This document shows positions 39,030 to 47,733 of a stretch of 64,000 nt of DNA, piece by piece. The notes below the pieces were generated by a model. The model did not search any database and was not told the DNA's origin. It saw only the letters and a program-made list of their open reading frames with translations. This DNA is from Thalassoglobus neptunius (GTDB taxonomy: Bacteria > Planctomycetota > Planctomycetia > Planctomycetales > Planctomycetaceae): the NCBI RefSeq assembly GCF_007859735.1, contig NZ_SIHI01000001.1, forward strand, positions 1,690,341 through 1,754,340, given 5' to 3'. How positions within the stretch are numbered: the stretch's first letter is position 1; the number at the start of each line of letters is the position of its first letter. The position numbers were made by a program, and so were the translations under genes.

Positions 39030-41278
39030 TCTTTCTCACCCCCAACTACCGGGACGAAATCTGGCATCTGGGGATGCTACTGATTTCCATTGTGCAGCCA
39101 GTTCTTGTTGTCTTGATGGCGATCGGGTTCATCTTCGTAACCGCCCACTTGATCACAATGATCGGGACGCGATGGGGAGATCGACGGACAAACTCGAAGG
39201 CTCTGTTCTTTTCGCTTGCAATTCACTTGCTGCTGGCATGTGGATTGATCGCGCTGATCCCCGAGTATCGCCCGCACATCTCAACAAATCCGTCGAACTA
39301 TGAAAGCGAGCCGATTCGGGTTCGTCCTCCGCAAGAGAAATCGGACCTGCTGGCATCCAATGCTGGGCCGGGCAATACCCCTGTCTGGGACCAGTTGAAG
39401 AACCAACACACAGAGAACTGGGAACGGTTTTCCGCACCATCGATTGAACTGGAAGACTCCACTCAAGAGCTATTGCGAACGACCGAAGAGTCAGAGTTCA
39501 CTCCATCATTTGCAGGCGATGCACAACCTTTGCCGCTCGAAAATCAACCTGTTCCGCAGCAGGAAATTGACGCCGAACAGGGAGTCCTGGAAGAGGCAGC
39601 AATTGATCTGCAAACCGAAAAGCTGGTCGTGAATTCGACCCCGAGCGAGGAAGCGTATTCTGAAGTTCGCGATCGATTAAATCGAGAGACTGCGAGCGTG
39701 ACAGGTGAGACTGAAGATCTGGAGGCAGCCCGTCCTCGTGCTGGAAGCATCGATCGACTTCGCCCCGAACTCGCCCGAGACAGACAGAAGATGAACCTGC
39801 TGGCGACTTCCGAACCGGGAATTCCTGAAGTCGAAACCGGTCAGGCGGACTCGATCCGTCAAATTCAGGCACCCGTCGCGATTGCACTCGACCCCGAATC
39901 CGCAGGTGTGATGAGAGACCCGGAAGAAACATCCGCTTCCCCGCGTTCTGCTTCTGGTTCCGGGCTGACTCGAACACGTCCGAGGCAAGAATTGATCTCT
40001 GACGACGTCACCATCAGCCGTTACCGACCGTCGGCGACACCCAGTCGGCCGGATTCTTTTTCCCCGGACCCAAGTGCTTCGTTGAGCGGAATGAATCAGT
40101 TGGCCCGCGCGCCTGAGCAGCCGCCACAACTGAGACTCCCGAGCGGAAACCTTCCCGAACGATCAGAACAACGGACTGTCCCTTCCGCTTACGTGCTCCG
40201 TTCTGAGGATCTCCGAGAACGCGCGGTTCTGAAGTACGGGGGATCAGATGAGTCGGAGTCGGCTGTCGATCGCAGCCTCAAATGGCTCGCACAAATGCAG
40301 CACCCCGATGGCTATTGGGATGCAAGCCGGTCCGGAGCAGGGCAGGTCGGCGTCGATGATGAAGGAATCGACCGTCAATACGCGGGCCGATACGCAGATA
40401 CCGGCGTGACGGCACTGGCAGTGCTTGCATTTCTCGGCAAGCTGAACACTGTCGATGAAGGAGAATATTCCGATGTTGTGAACCGTGCTCTGCGTTGGCT
40501 CATCGCGCAGCAACGCCCGAGAAGATGGTCCAACGGGGAAGAAACGATTGGCTATCTCGGAGGTGAAGCAACGCAATTCGCAGGCATGTACTGTCATGGA
40601 ATGGCAACATTCGCCCTCGCGGAAGCGTATGCCATTTCCAAGAACGACAGCACGTCCAGATTCCTGCGTCAACCGCTCGAAGACGCTGTAAGTTATATTC
40701 TCGAAACTCAAATTAACGATGGGGGATGGAGATATATTAAGGGGCAGCCGGATGGCGATATGAGCATGTTCGGCTGGCAATTAATGGCTCTAAAAAGTGC
40801 GGAAGCGGCCGGAATCGAAATTCCACAACAAGCCAAGGAGCAGATGCGGAAGTTCTTACGCGACCGCAGGCTCGGCCGATACGGCGGGCTCGCCGGGTAT
40901 CGCAGTTCAGACCCGCCCAGCCCGGCCATGACTGCCGAAGCGATGTTCTGCCGCCATGTTCTCAACGTCGACAACGATCGTTCAGCAGCCAATGAAGCAT
41001 CTCGCTACCTGCTTGCGAATCGTCCCAGTCGATCAACAATTAATCTCTATTACTGGTACTACGGAACGCTTGCAATGTATCAGCACGGCGGAGACGATTG
41101 GGATCAATGGAACAACGCCCTCCGTGATTTACTCATCGCAGAACAACGCAAAACCGGACCACAGGCAGGCAGCTGGGACCCGCGCGGTGTCTGGGGGCGT
41201 TACGGCGGCCGAATTTATTCCACCGCAATCGCAACTCTGAGTCTCGAAGTCTACTACAGGTACTTGCGAGAAGAGTAA
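39026..41278 (+). CDS. membrane protein with prenyltransferase/squalene-oxidase (terpene-cyclase fold) repeats
   Basis: 750 residues, ATGA overlap with the ExbD gene. Two membrane helices lie at the N-terminus (LLISIVQPVLVVLMAIGFIFV; ALFFSLAIHLLLACGLIALI). A long Glu/Ser/Pro-rich linker runs to about 410. From about 415 an alpha/alpha-barrel is built of QW-like repeats: SLKWLAQMQHPDGYWDASRS, ALRWLIAQQRPRRWSN, AVSYILETQINDGGWRYI, and DLLIAEQRKTG..GSWDP. The DxDD motif of cyclases is not visible, so it may bind rather than cyclise. Context suggests an envelope machine with ExbB/ExbD. It is the last gene of the cluster. Confidence 0.82.
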   Translation: MIFLTPNYRDEIWHLGMLLISIVQPVLVVLMAIGFIFVTAHLITMIGTRWGDRRTNSKALFFSLAIHLLLACGLIALIPEYRPHISTNPSNYESEPIRVRPPQEKSDLLASNAGPGNTPVWDQLKNQHTENWERFSAPSIELEDSTQELLRTTEESEFTPSFAGDAQPLPLENQPVPQQEIDAEQGVLEEAAIDLQTEKLVVNSTPSEEAYSEVRDRLNRETASVTGETEDLEAARPRAGSIDRLRPELARDRQKMNLLATSEPGIPEVETGQADSIRQIQAPVAIALDPESAGVMRDPEETSASPRSASGSGLTRTRPRQELISDDVTISRYRPSATPSRPDSFSPDPSASLSGMNQLARAPEQPPQLRLPSGNLPERSEQRTVPSAYVLRSEDLRERAVLKYGGSDESESAVDRSLKWLAQMQHPDGYWDASRSGAGQVGVDDEGIDRQYAGRYADTGVTALAVLAFLGKLNTVDEGEYSDVVNRALRWLIAQQRPRRWSNGEETIGYLGGEATQFAGMYCHGMATFALAEAYAISKNDSTSRFLRQPLEDAVSYILETQINDGGWRYIKGQPDGDMSMFGWQLMALKSAEAAGIEIPQQAKEQMRKFLRDRRLGRYGGLAGYRSSDPPSPAMTAEAMFCRHVLNVDNDRSAANEASRYLLANRPSRSTINLYYWYYGTLAMYQHGGDDWDQWNNALRDLLIAEQRKTGPQAGSWDPRGVWGRYGGRIYSTAIATLSLEVYYRYLREE

Positions 41279-41322
41279 CTCGCGTTAATTCCTCGGACCT
41301 GTCGGAGAGGTTATTCGAAGCC

Positions 41323-42564
41323 TCAGGTTGCGTGGCTGGCAACCGGGGTGGAAAGTTCCTGAAGTGGCGATTGCGTTACGCACGACGTTGCCAGTCGGCA
41401 ACCGATTTCCGTGGCGAGAAGTTCGTCCAGCACTTCCGTCGGAGGAAGATTGAGATAAACGTTTCCATCTTCCACTTTCACCGGGAACGTTGTGATGTGA
41501 TAGTCTTCTCCCTGCAAAGACTCTCCGGATTCCAGTGAGAATGTTTTCTTATGAAGCGGGCAGGCAACTTTGGGAGTCCCGGCTTCATCGCCGACAATTC
41601 CACGTGAAAGTACGAAAGCTTTTTTGTGTGGACACATATTCTGGCTGGCGTACCACTCACCTCGAGATTCAAAGCGAAACACAGCGATCTGGCTCTTCCC
41701 GTATTTGATGGTCGCTCCTCCATCGACAGGGAAGTCATCGACTGTTCCGACTTGTGTCCAGCGTGTTTCTGGCTTCGTGGCCGATTCTTCAAGATGATGC
41801 TGATGTTCTTCGAGTGTTTGGAACTGTTCGAGCGAGACCAGTTCTCCCGGCCAGTCGGCGGGTCGAGTTTGCCCCCGTTCAGAAACGATCTCGATACACG
41901 ATTCTTCTTCATCCGTGTTGACGAACTGACGAAACCGCTTGCGTTTCTCCGGATCTTTGACAACCGTGGTCCACTCACACTGATACGTTGCAATCAGGTG
42001 TTCAATCAGTTCTTCAAACTCATCACACAGACCGAGTTTGTCGTCGATGATGACTTCGCGTAAGTGGTCAATTCCGCCCTCCAGTTTCTCGAGCCAGACA
42101 GAAGTTCGAGTAAGTCGATCGGCAGTTGAGATGTAATATGCGAGAAAACGATCGATGTACTTCGTGGCTGTCTGCTCATCGATGTCAGCAGCCAGTAGAT
42201 CCGCATGTCGTGGTTTTGAGCCTCCGTTGCCGCAGACGTAAAGATTGTATCCGTTCTCTGTAGCGACTAATCCGAAGTCTTTACATTGCGCTTCCGCACA
42301 TTCTCGAATACAACCAGAGACCGCAGCCTTAATCTTATGCGGAGAGCGAATTCCCTTATACCGATTCTCGATTCGAATCGCGAAACCGACCGAATCCTGA
42401 ACTCCATATCTGCACCACGTCGTCCCGACACAACTCTTGACGGTTCTTAATGATTTTCCATAAGCGTGCCCACTCTCCATGCCGGCATCAATCAGCGTCT
42501 CCCAGATATCGGGCAAATCCTGAACTTGGGCACCGAACATGTCGATTCGCTGTCCGCCCGTGAT
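41323..42564 (-). CDS. nirBD: nirB 3' part fused to nirD (downstream of frameshift)
   Basis: This frame resumes the nitrite reductase exactly where the upstream part loses homology, at ITGGQRIDMFGAQ. It encodes the sulfite/nitrite reductase domain with the siroheme-[4Fe-4S] cysteines CVGTTWC and CIRECAEAQ, about residues 1-290 of this part. It then encodes a fused NirD-type Rieske domain with CPHKKAF and CPLHKKTF and the closing VKVEDGNVYLNLP. The last 35 residues are an unassigned tail. It could only be made by frameshifting, reinitiation or if the missing base is a sequencing error. The enzyme reduces nitrite to ammonium with NADH. Confidence 0.85.
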   Translation of the reverse strand: MTGGQRIDMFGAQVQDLPDIWETLIDAGMESGHAYGKSLRTVKSCVGTTWCRYGVQDSVGFAIRIENRYKGIRSPHKIKAAVSGCIRECAEAQCKDFGLVATENGYNLYVCGNGGSKPRHADLLAADIDEQTATKYIDRFLAYYISTADRLTRTSVWLEKLEGGIDHLREVIIDDKLGLCDEFEELIEHLIATYQCEWTTVVKDPEKRKRFRQFVNTDEEESCIEIVSERGQTRPADWPGELVSLEQFQTLEEHQHHLEESATKPETRWTQVGTVDDFPVDGGATIKYGKSQIAVFRFESRGEWYASQNMCPHKKAFVLSRGIVGDEAGTPKVACPLHKKTFSLESGESLQGEDYHITTFPVKVEDGNVYLNLPPTEVLDELLATEIGCRLATSCVTQSPLQELSTPVASHAT

Positions 42565-44345
42565 TTTGTATAGAGCCCGTGTTTTTTTGCCGTTTCTGCG
42601 ATGGCGATCAACTTGTCCGGAGTGATTTCGCCGCCAGGAACTCGCGGAACGACGGAGTAGGAGCCACCCCGCTGCACGTTGGCCAAGAAACGATCGTTCG
42701 TGTCCTGAAGCGTCTGATTTTCTGTTTTCAGAATATGATCGTTCCACAAACTTGCGAGAATCGATGCAATCGTGGGTTTACAGACCTCGCAGCCATTTCC
42801 CTGCCCGTACTCAGAAACGATCTCCGTAAAAGACTTGAGATTCTTCGTTTTAATGATGGCGAACAGCTCTGTTCGGGAATACGGAAAGTGTTCACAGAGA
42901 TGGTTGACAACCGTGCGGCCGGATTTCTTAAGTTCGGAATTAAAGACGTCGGTGACAAGTGGGATGCACCTTCCACAACCGGTTCCAGCGCGTGTACAGG
43001 TTTTAACATCCGCGACCGATTCGAGATTCTTTTCCTCGATGGCAGAGCAGATATCTCCCTTCGTGACATTATTGCAGGAGCAAATCTGAGCAGAGTCCGG
43101 CATCGAATCCAGACCCACTGCCGATGAGTTCTTCGACCCAATCACAAGTTCATGAGGAGAACAGGGAAGGGGAGCCTCACTCTGGGCCAGCATGGACAAC
43201 GATCCATACTCAGAAGCATCTCCCACAAGAATTCCGCCACGCAACCGGGTTCCGTCTTTGGAGAAGACGAGCTTCTTGTAAACTCCATCAAACGGATCTT
43301 CGAATGTGAGCGAAGTCGATTCGTCTTCAGGAACTTCATAATCGCCGAAGCTCGCGACATCCACTCCCATCAATTTCAGCTTGGTCGAAAGATCCGTTCC
43401 CGAGAAGCCCCTAGTGCCGCCAGTTAAGTTGGTCGCCACGCACTCCGCCATATCATAGCCAGGGGCCACAAGTCCGTAGACCATTCCTCCGTGCAACGCA
43501 CATTCACCCACAGCGAAGATATTAGGATCAGAAGTCTGTAGTTGATCGTTGACCTCGATTCCTCCGCGCGGACCGACGTCGAGCCCACTTTCCCGGGCGA
43601 GATCGTCACGCGGACGAATTCCGGCGGAGACGATAATCATGTCAACGTCGAGTTGTTCGCCGTCGTTAAACTCCATGGCTTCAACGACTCCGTTGCCGTG
43701 GACTTCTTTGGTGGCTTTGTTGAGATGAACTTTCACGCCCAACTCTTCAATCTTTCCGACGAGAATTCGAGAGCCAGCATCGTCGATCTGTCGCGGCATC
43801 AGTCGCGGCGCGAATTCGACAACGTGAGTTTCGAGTCCGAGATCGTAAGCAGCTTTGGCAGCTTCCAGCCCCAGAAGACCTCCTCCGATGACAGCACAAC
43901 TCTTGGACTGTTTTGCGTATTCAATAATTCGTTCAAGATCTTCAATCGTGCGGTAGACGAAGACCCCTCGCTTATCAATTCCCGGAACTGGAGGGACGAA
44001 CGGGTATGAACCTGTCGCCAGCACAACTTTGGAATACGAGATCTCCGCTCCTCGATCGGAGCGGACGATTTGTTTCTTTCTGTCAATTTCGCAAGCGCGA
44101 TCCCCGACGTGCAGTTCCACTCCATTGTCGCGATACCAGTCCATGCGAGCGAGCATCAGCTTCTCGGCATCACGATGTGCAAAGAATGACGTCAAGCCGA
44201 CTCGGTCATAAGCGGCTCGAGGTTCTTCGCAGAAAGTCTCGATGTGATAGTTGCGATCGACATCGAACTCGATCAGCTTTTCACAGAATCGGAGTCCGAC
44301 CATTCCGTTGCCCACAACGACGATCGTTTGTTTCTCTTTCACCAT
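42492..44345 (-). CDS. nirB: nirB 5' part: NADH-nitrite reductase large subunit (frameshifted)
   Basis: The N-terminal FAD/NAD domain opens IVVVGNGMVGLRFCEKL and has AVIGGGLLGLEAAKAA and FAVGECALHGG. Two BFD-like [2Fe-2S] modules follow (ICSCNNVTKG with TRAGTGCGRCIP; GQGNGCEVCKP), then the reductase entry YSVVPRVPGGEITPDKL and ETAKKHGLYTK. After that the frame turns into nonsense and stops at 42492. The intact gene would run from 44345 to 41323 (about 1007 residues with one base restored). Function: assimilatory or detoxifying nitrite reduction in the cytoplasm. No nitrate reductase or transporter gene is next to it. Confidence 0.9.
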   Translation of the reverse strand: MVKEKQTIVVVGNGMVGLRFCEKLIEFDVDRNYHIETFCEEPRAAYDRVGLTSFFAHRDAEKLMLARMDWYRDNGVELHVGDRACEIDRKKQIVRSDRGAEISYSKVVLATGSYPFVPPVPGIDKRGVFVYRTIEDLERIIEYAKQSKSCAVIGGGLLGLEAAKAAYDLGLETHVVEFAPRLMPRQIDDAGSRILVGKIEELGVKVHLNKATKEVHGNGVVEAMEFNDGEQLDVDMIIVSAGIRPRDDLARESGLDVGPRGGIEVNDQLQTSDPNIFAVGECALHGGMVYGLVAPGYDMAECVATNLTGGTRGFSGTDLSTKLKLMGVDVASFGDYEVPEDESTSLTFEDPFDGVYKKLVFSKDGTRLRGGILVGDASEYGSLSMLAQSEAPLPCSPHELVIGSKNSSAVGLDSMPDSAQICSCNNVTKGDICSAIEEKNLESVADVKTCTRAGTGCGRCIPLVTDVFNSELKKSGRTVVNHLCEHFPYSRTELFAIIKTKNLKSFTEIVSEYGQGNGCEVCKPTIASILASLWNDHILKTENQTLQDTNDRFLANVQRGGSYSVVPRVPGGEITPDKLIAIAETAKKHGLYTKSRADSESTCSVPKFRICPISGRR

Positions 44346-44861
44346 GGGAATTGCTCACAATTGGCCTTCGACGCGAACGCTGCCGAAAGGTTGGGTTGAT
44401 GTTGCCAGCAAGGAGTTTCGGAGTACCTGGGGAGGTAGAACTCGAAATGCATTGTTGAAAACATCTCTGGAATCTGAGATGAGAATGCGCTAAAATCTGG
44501 TGATGAGTGATTCCCCACGAACGAATGTGTTGTTGGAAGTGGCAAAGCTGTCGCTTCGGATTGGACGCAAGTATGTCGAGCCGTATTCGCATGCGAAGAC
44601 ACCAAATCGAGCGAAGCCATGATCTATGTGGCTTCCATTGGTCGCATGCTCCGCCGCTTAGCTCCTTCACCCAACCAAGCTCCGTTCAAATACCGACTTA
44701 CAGCATGAAGAGGATTCCGGATAGGCTCTCAGTTTACGGGATGTAGATCGCAAGATTGCCTACCAATCAGCTTCATCGCAACTTCAATGAATTGACCAGC
44801 GGAAGGATGTCGTTTCCGCTTCATTAGATTCTCAGAAGAACCCCATTGAAGGAGATAAATG
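44346..44861. other. intergenic region with transposase remnant
   Basis: This 516-base stretch divides the nirBD gene from the accessory island. Apart from the 39-codon remnant at 44503-44622 no gene is supported. Directly past that stop another frame gives SFTQP, a motif that normally follows PYSHxxSPK in the same transposase group, consistent with frameshift decay. Confidence 0.45.
44503..44622 (+). pseudogene. N-terminal transposase remnant
   Basis: ATG 44503 opens 39 codons ending at TGA. The product contains LEVAKLSLRIGRKYVEPYSH followed by AKTPNRAKP, like the beginning of IS4/IS5-type transposases that read PYSHxxSPKxFTQxQL. The expected FTQ segment appears in another frame downstream. 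It is therefore probably a decayed insertion. Short length keeps confidence modest. Confidence 0.35.
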
Positions 44862-45386
44862 ATGCCAATGGGTTCTCCCTATCCAGAAGGCTATCCCGAG
44901 AAGTTCCAGCCTGTGTCGTTGCTGCTAAAGGTCCAATACCAGGTGATTCCGTGGCTGCGTCAGAATGCCGTTGAGTCCTGCATGCGAAAGAAGAAGAAAC
45001 AGGCACGCTTAATGTGGCTTGACGATGCCGATGACTGGTTGAACACAGTAATCATGCACATTGAGACACAGCCACTTTTTGCTGTCAGGATTCTCGATCA
45101 GAATTTTGTTCAAACCGGTTCGCTAGCAGGTTCAGAACAAAGCATCTCGTATCGACATCGTGGTCAACCATGGCTGGATGTCATCAGGTACATTTTGAAA
45201 GAGTTGTTAGCTGATCTTTCCACCATCCAACCTGCTCCGAAGCAACACAGGAAATGGAAGAGTCTGGTCGAAACTCTTTTGGCTGGCTTCCCAGCACGCC
45301 CCGTCAAATGGGTTCAAGGAGATGATCTCATATGGATCAAGGAAGAAGGAAGGTATGAAGTCAGGAAGAAAAAAGAAGACACCTGA
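44862..45386 (+). CDS. hypothetical protein
   Basis: 174 residues, family not recognised. AAGGAG lies 7 bases before ATG 44862 (an adjacent ATG 44859 is also in frame), which is strong evidence of translation. The protein is soluble and basic at both ends (CMRKKKKQARLMW near residue 45; GRYEVRKKKEDT at the C-terminus), rich in Trp (WLDDADDWLNT, WLDVIRYILKELL, KWVQGDDLIWIKEE), with no signal peptide or membrane helix. It opens the island that leads to the effector-like genes. A role as a partner or immunity protein would be speculation. Confidence 0.65.
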   Translation: MPMGSPYPEGYPEKFQPVSLLLKVQYQVIPWLRQNAVESCMRKKKKQARLMWLDDADDWLNTVIMHIETQPLFAVRILDQNFVQTGSLAGSEQSISYRHRGQPWLDVIRYILKELLADLSTIQPAPKQHRKWKSLVETLLAGFPARPVKWVQGDDLIWIKEEGRYEVRKKKEDT

Positions 45387-45956
45387 GGGAGGTTCTCCCA
45401 CGCTTCAGGAATGTGAGTGTTCAGGAAAGAATCTCGAACCTCACTTTGAGTTTACGACGATCTTTTAGACGCTCTCCGTTTCCTGCCGAGACTCATCACG
45501 AAGCGGGTAGCTGCATCAATGTAATGGAATTAAGCATCAAGCCGTTTGTCGAAGAGGCTGTCCTGTTAAATAGAAGAGGAACCATTTTGCGGACTGCTCA
45601 GGAGAACGGACACGTTCGACGAGTGGACAAAACGAAGAAGTGTTTCGTGAAAAGAGAAACTGAGCGGTCGTCGAAGAGTGTGCAGCTGAGGTCTCTTCTC
45701 AATCTCTCTGCAATTCATCGAGAGTCTTGGCAATGAGGAATCGTTTCTGAATTTCATCGGTCTGTCTGACTTCTTCTCCAATCGGCGTTTAGGGGTGTAT
45801 CAAGGGCTGCGTCACGGACACCATGAGTGTTACGGATTTGGACCAATTCTTCCCACTCGCGAAATCTATCATTGCGGTCCAGGATGGTGTGTTCTTTCGC
45901 TACTCCGTTCTGGAGTGTACAATTAGATAGAAATAGGTCCACCAACAGGAGTTGCC
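45387..45956. other. intergenic region
   Basis: 570 bases without a supported gene. A 107-codon open frame at 45413-45736 has neither a good start signal nor a protein-like pattern. The start of the region can form a short hairpin (GGGAG-GTT-CTCCC at about 45388-45400) without a T-run. Confidence 0.45.
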
Positions 45957-46247
45957 ATGAAAAAACCGGAACCTCAGAACAAGAGCAATGAAGTTCGTGC
46001 AACGGGTGTTGTCCGAATCGTGCAGCAAGTCGGGAGTTTGCAGCGTGATCATTCAGCTGCATGCATCGAAAGAACCTGCACCAGTTGCGGCGCAGATTTA
46101 ACTCTTACTCTCGACCAAGCAGGCAAGATTCCTCCCGAGCAAACGGACTGTCCAGAGTGCTTTCGTAAACTGATCAAAGAGGGCTTTGACGAGTTACAGC
46201 GTCAAGGAATCATATTGTCAACGATCTCTCAGACATCCGTCGAATGA
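45957..46247 (+). CDS. small zinc-ribbon-like protein
   Basis: 96 residues. AGGAG lies five bases before ATG 45957. Two CxxC pairs (CTSCGADL and CPECFRKL, about 25 residues apart) form a probable zinc ribbon, followed by an acidic helical C-terminus (LIKEGFDELQRQGIIL). It resembles the C4 zinc-finger proteins common in planctomycetes, but no named family is recognised. Could bind nucleic acid or a protein partner. It is isolated by about 320 bases from the next gene. Confidence 0.68.
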   Translation: MKKPEPQNKSNEVRATGVVRIVQQVGSLQRDHSAACIERTCTSCGADLTLTLDQAGKIPPEQTDCPECFRKLIKEGFDELQRQGIILSTISQTSVE

Positions 46248-46571
46248 TATGATTTTGTGACTACAGCACACCGACTGCTACTCTCGCGTGAGGAGATGAA
46301 CACCATCGCTGCGGTGAGCGTAGTCCGAAGCGACCGCTTTGCCACGTTCGACAGCATCATCGTCTGAGATGAATCGCGAGTTACCAAACTTATCGTGCGT
46401 CCCCATCCCAGATTTCAACGTAGTTTCTGACACGGCGAAACTCCTCTTATTGCGATTTGCAGAAAAAAAATATTTGCTGATTGCCGTTGAGCGAAAGATG
46501 GTCTAGAGTTGACACTTGGGTTGCTGTAGGCATTCAGTTCTGACAACGTAATTCGCAACAGGATCTCGAGA
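46248..46571. other. intergenic region
   Basis: 324 bases between the zinc-ribbon gene and the IQM-like gene. TTGACA at 46509-46514 could be a -35 element, but no good -10 lies 16-18 bases further on. A run of eight A residues at about 46463 is the only other notable feature. Confidence 0.4.
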
Positions 46572-47624
46572 ATGGCTGCGGTACCTCCCACAGTGACCAC
46601 ATTGAAGAGTTTCCTGTCGGCGACGACTCCGTCGAACATTTTCAAACGAGGTCGAGGGAAAAAGCTCACGCAGATCGATGTCTGCTTAAAAACCTGGGAG
46701 CAGGGTGGAAAGACGATACCTCAACTTGTGCAGTTAATTCGCGCCTGCCGTGGCTGGTTGGCAGCGAAGTCTGATTCGATGTCTGCCAGAAGAGTCTCGC
46801 GTCGGCAGCACGTGAAGAAGCTCGCCAACGAAGCTTTCGCGCGACTGCAATACGAAACTTTTGAGGAACGGAAGGGAGGGGGCTCGTACGACGGCAGTCT
46901 TCAGGGGATGGTCGGCCACTATCAGCATGAACGCACCACTTACCTCGCGTCGGGTAAGCAACAGGCAGTCTCGGGGTCCACAGCTGCGATGATCATGAAG
47001 TCCGGGAGGCAGATGCAGTCGCCGACTATCAATGGCCATCTTGATTCACTGGGCGGCCGAACGATCGATCAGCTGACAACGCGGCAGTTCGAGAATCTCG
47101 TTCGAACGTGCGCACCGAACTGCGGCGAGCCTCTTGAAGTTTACTTCATGAAGAAGCAGGAGCGTCTCACGAAGTTGATTATAATCGAAGACGGGATTCT
47201 CTATTGCAGCCCGACGAAAAAGTACGACACCGGAGGTCATCAATTTGCATATGCAATCGATAATTACGGGAATCTCTTTTCCGTCGATCACACTCGATTT
47301 GATGCGACTCTCGATCCAACTGCGCAGCGATTTAATCATTCCAGCTTTAACGCAGGGAAAGATGTAATCTGTGCTGGGGTGATGATCGTCGACAATGGGA
47401 GACTCAAGTATATCGACAACAACAGCGGCCACTATAAACCGGATAAGATCCAGGTGATCAACGCCTTGCGTTTTCTCCGAGAATGTGGAGTCGATCTGTT
47501 TGCCAGCGTAAAAGTGGGGGTGAAAGAAATGGAAAGTGGGCACTTGGTGATGAAAGAATACAGCAATGCCGCTGCTTTTGTTCAGAATCCTCGAATTCCT
47601 GCTGACAAAACAACGCGGATCTAG
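46572..47624 (+). CDS. protein with C-terminal IQM-like domain (effector-like)
   Basis: 350 residues, soluble, no signal peptide. The N-terminal part (about 1-150) is helical and basic (QLVQLIRACRGWLAAK). From about 190 the pattern resembles the conserved domain of plant IQM (IQ-motif calmodulin-binding) proteins: GILYCSPTKKYDT, AIDNYGNLFSVDH, RFNHSSFNAGKDVICAG (residues 253-269), DNGRLKYI, NNSGHYKP (283-290) and FLRECGVDLF. In IQM proteins the matching elements are HSSFLAGG, GRL and SGHYLPT. The catalytic role of the domain is unknown. The gene is convergent with the nuclease-like gene. The recognition is from memory and needs a profile search. Confidence 0.6.
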   Translation: MAAVPPTVTTLKSFLSATTPSNIFKRGRGKKLTQIDVCLKTWEQGGKTIPQLVQLIRACRGWLAAKSDSMSARRVSRRQHVKKLANEAFARLQYETFEERKGGGSYDGSLQGMVGHYQHERTTYLASGKQQAVSGSTAAMIMKSGRQMQSPTINGHLDSLGGRTIDQLTTRQFENLVRTCAPNCGEPLEVYFMKKQERLTKLIIIEDGILYCSPTKKYDTGGHQFAYAIDNYGNLFSVDHTRFDATLDPTAQRFNHSSFNAGKDVICAGVMIVDNGRLKYIDNNSGHYKPDKIQVINALRFLRECGVDLFASVKVGVKEMESGHLVMKEYSNAAAFVQNPRIPADKTTRI

Positions 47625-47733
47625 TGACGTGTCTCGCTCAGAGGCTGTTACTTGTCGGATGCGGGACTTGCTTTGTCGATGATGTTCGTTCCAGCGTTGA
47701 ATGAACAGGGCAGCCGAGTGTTCAGTGGAGCGG

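Noticed and set aside
42582-42588. A7 run in nirB as a programmed slippage site
   Set aside because: A -1 slip here would restore the frame, but the intervening HGLYTK is conserved in the zero frame, so a lost base at 42564-42567 is simpler. Kept only as an alternative in the finding.
45413-45736. 107-codon plus-strand frame in the island
   Set aside because: No Shine-Dalgarno, no hydrophobic or domain pattern, and composition like random Arg/Ser-rich translation.
46509-46514. TTGACA as promoter of the IQM-like gene
   Set aside because: No -10-like hexamer at the proper distance, so not listed as a promoter.
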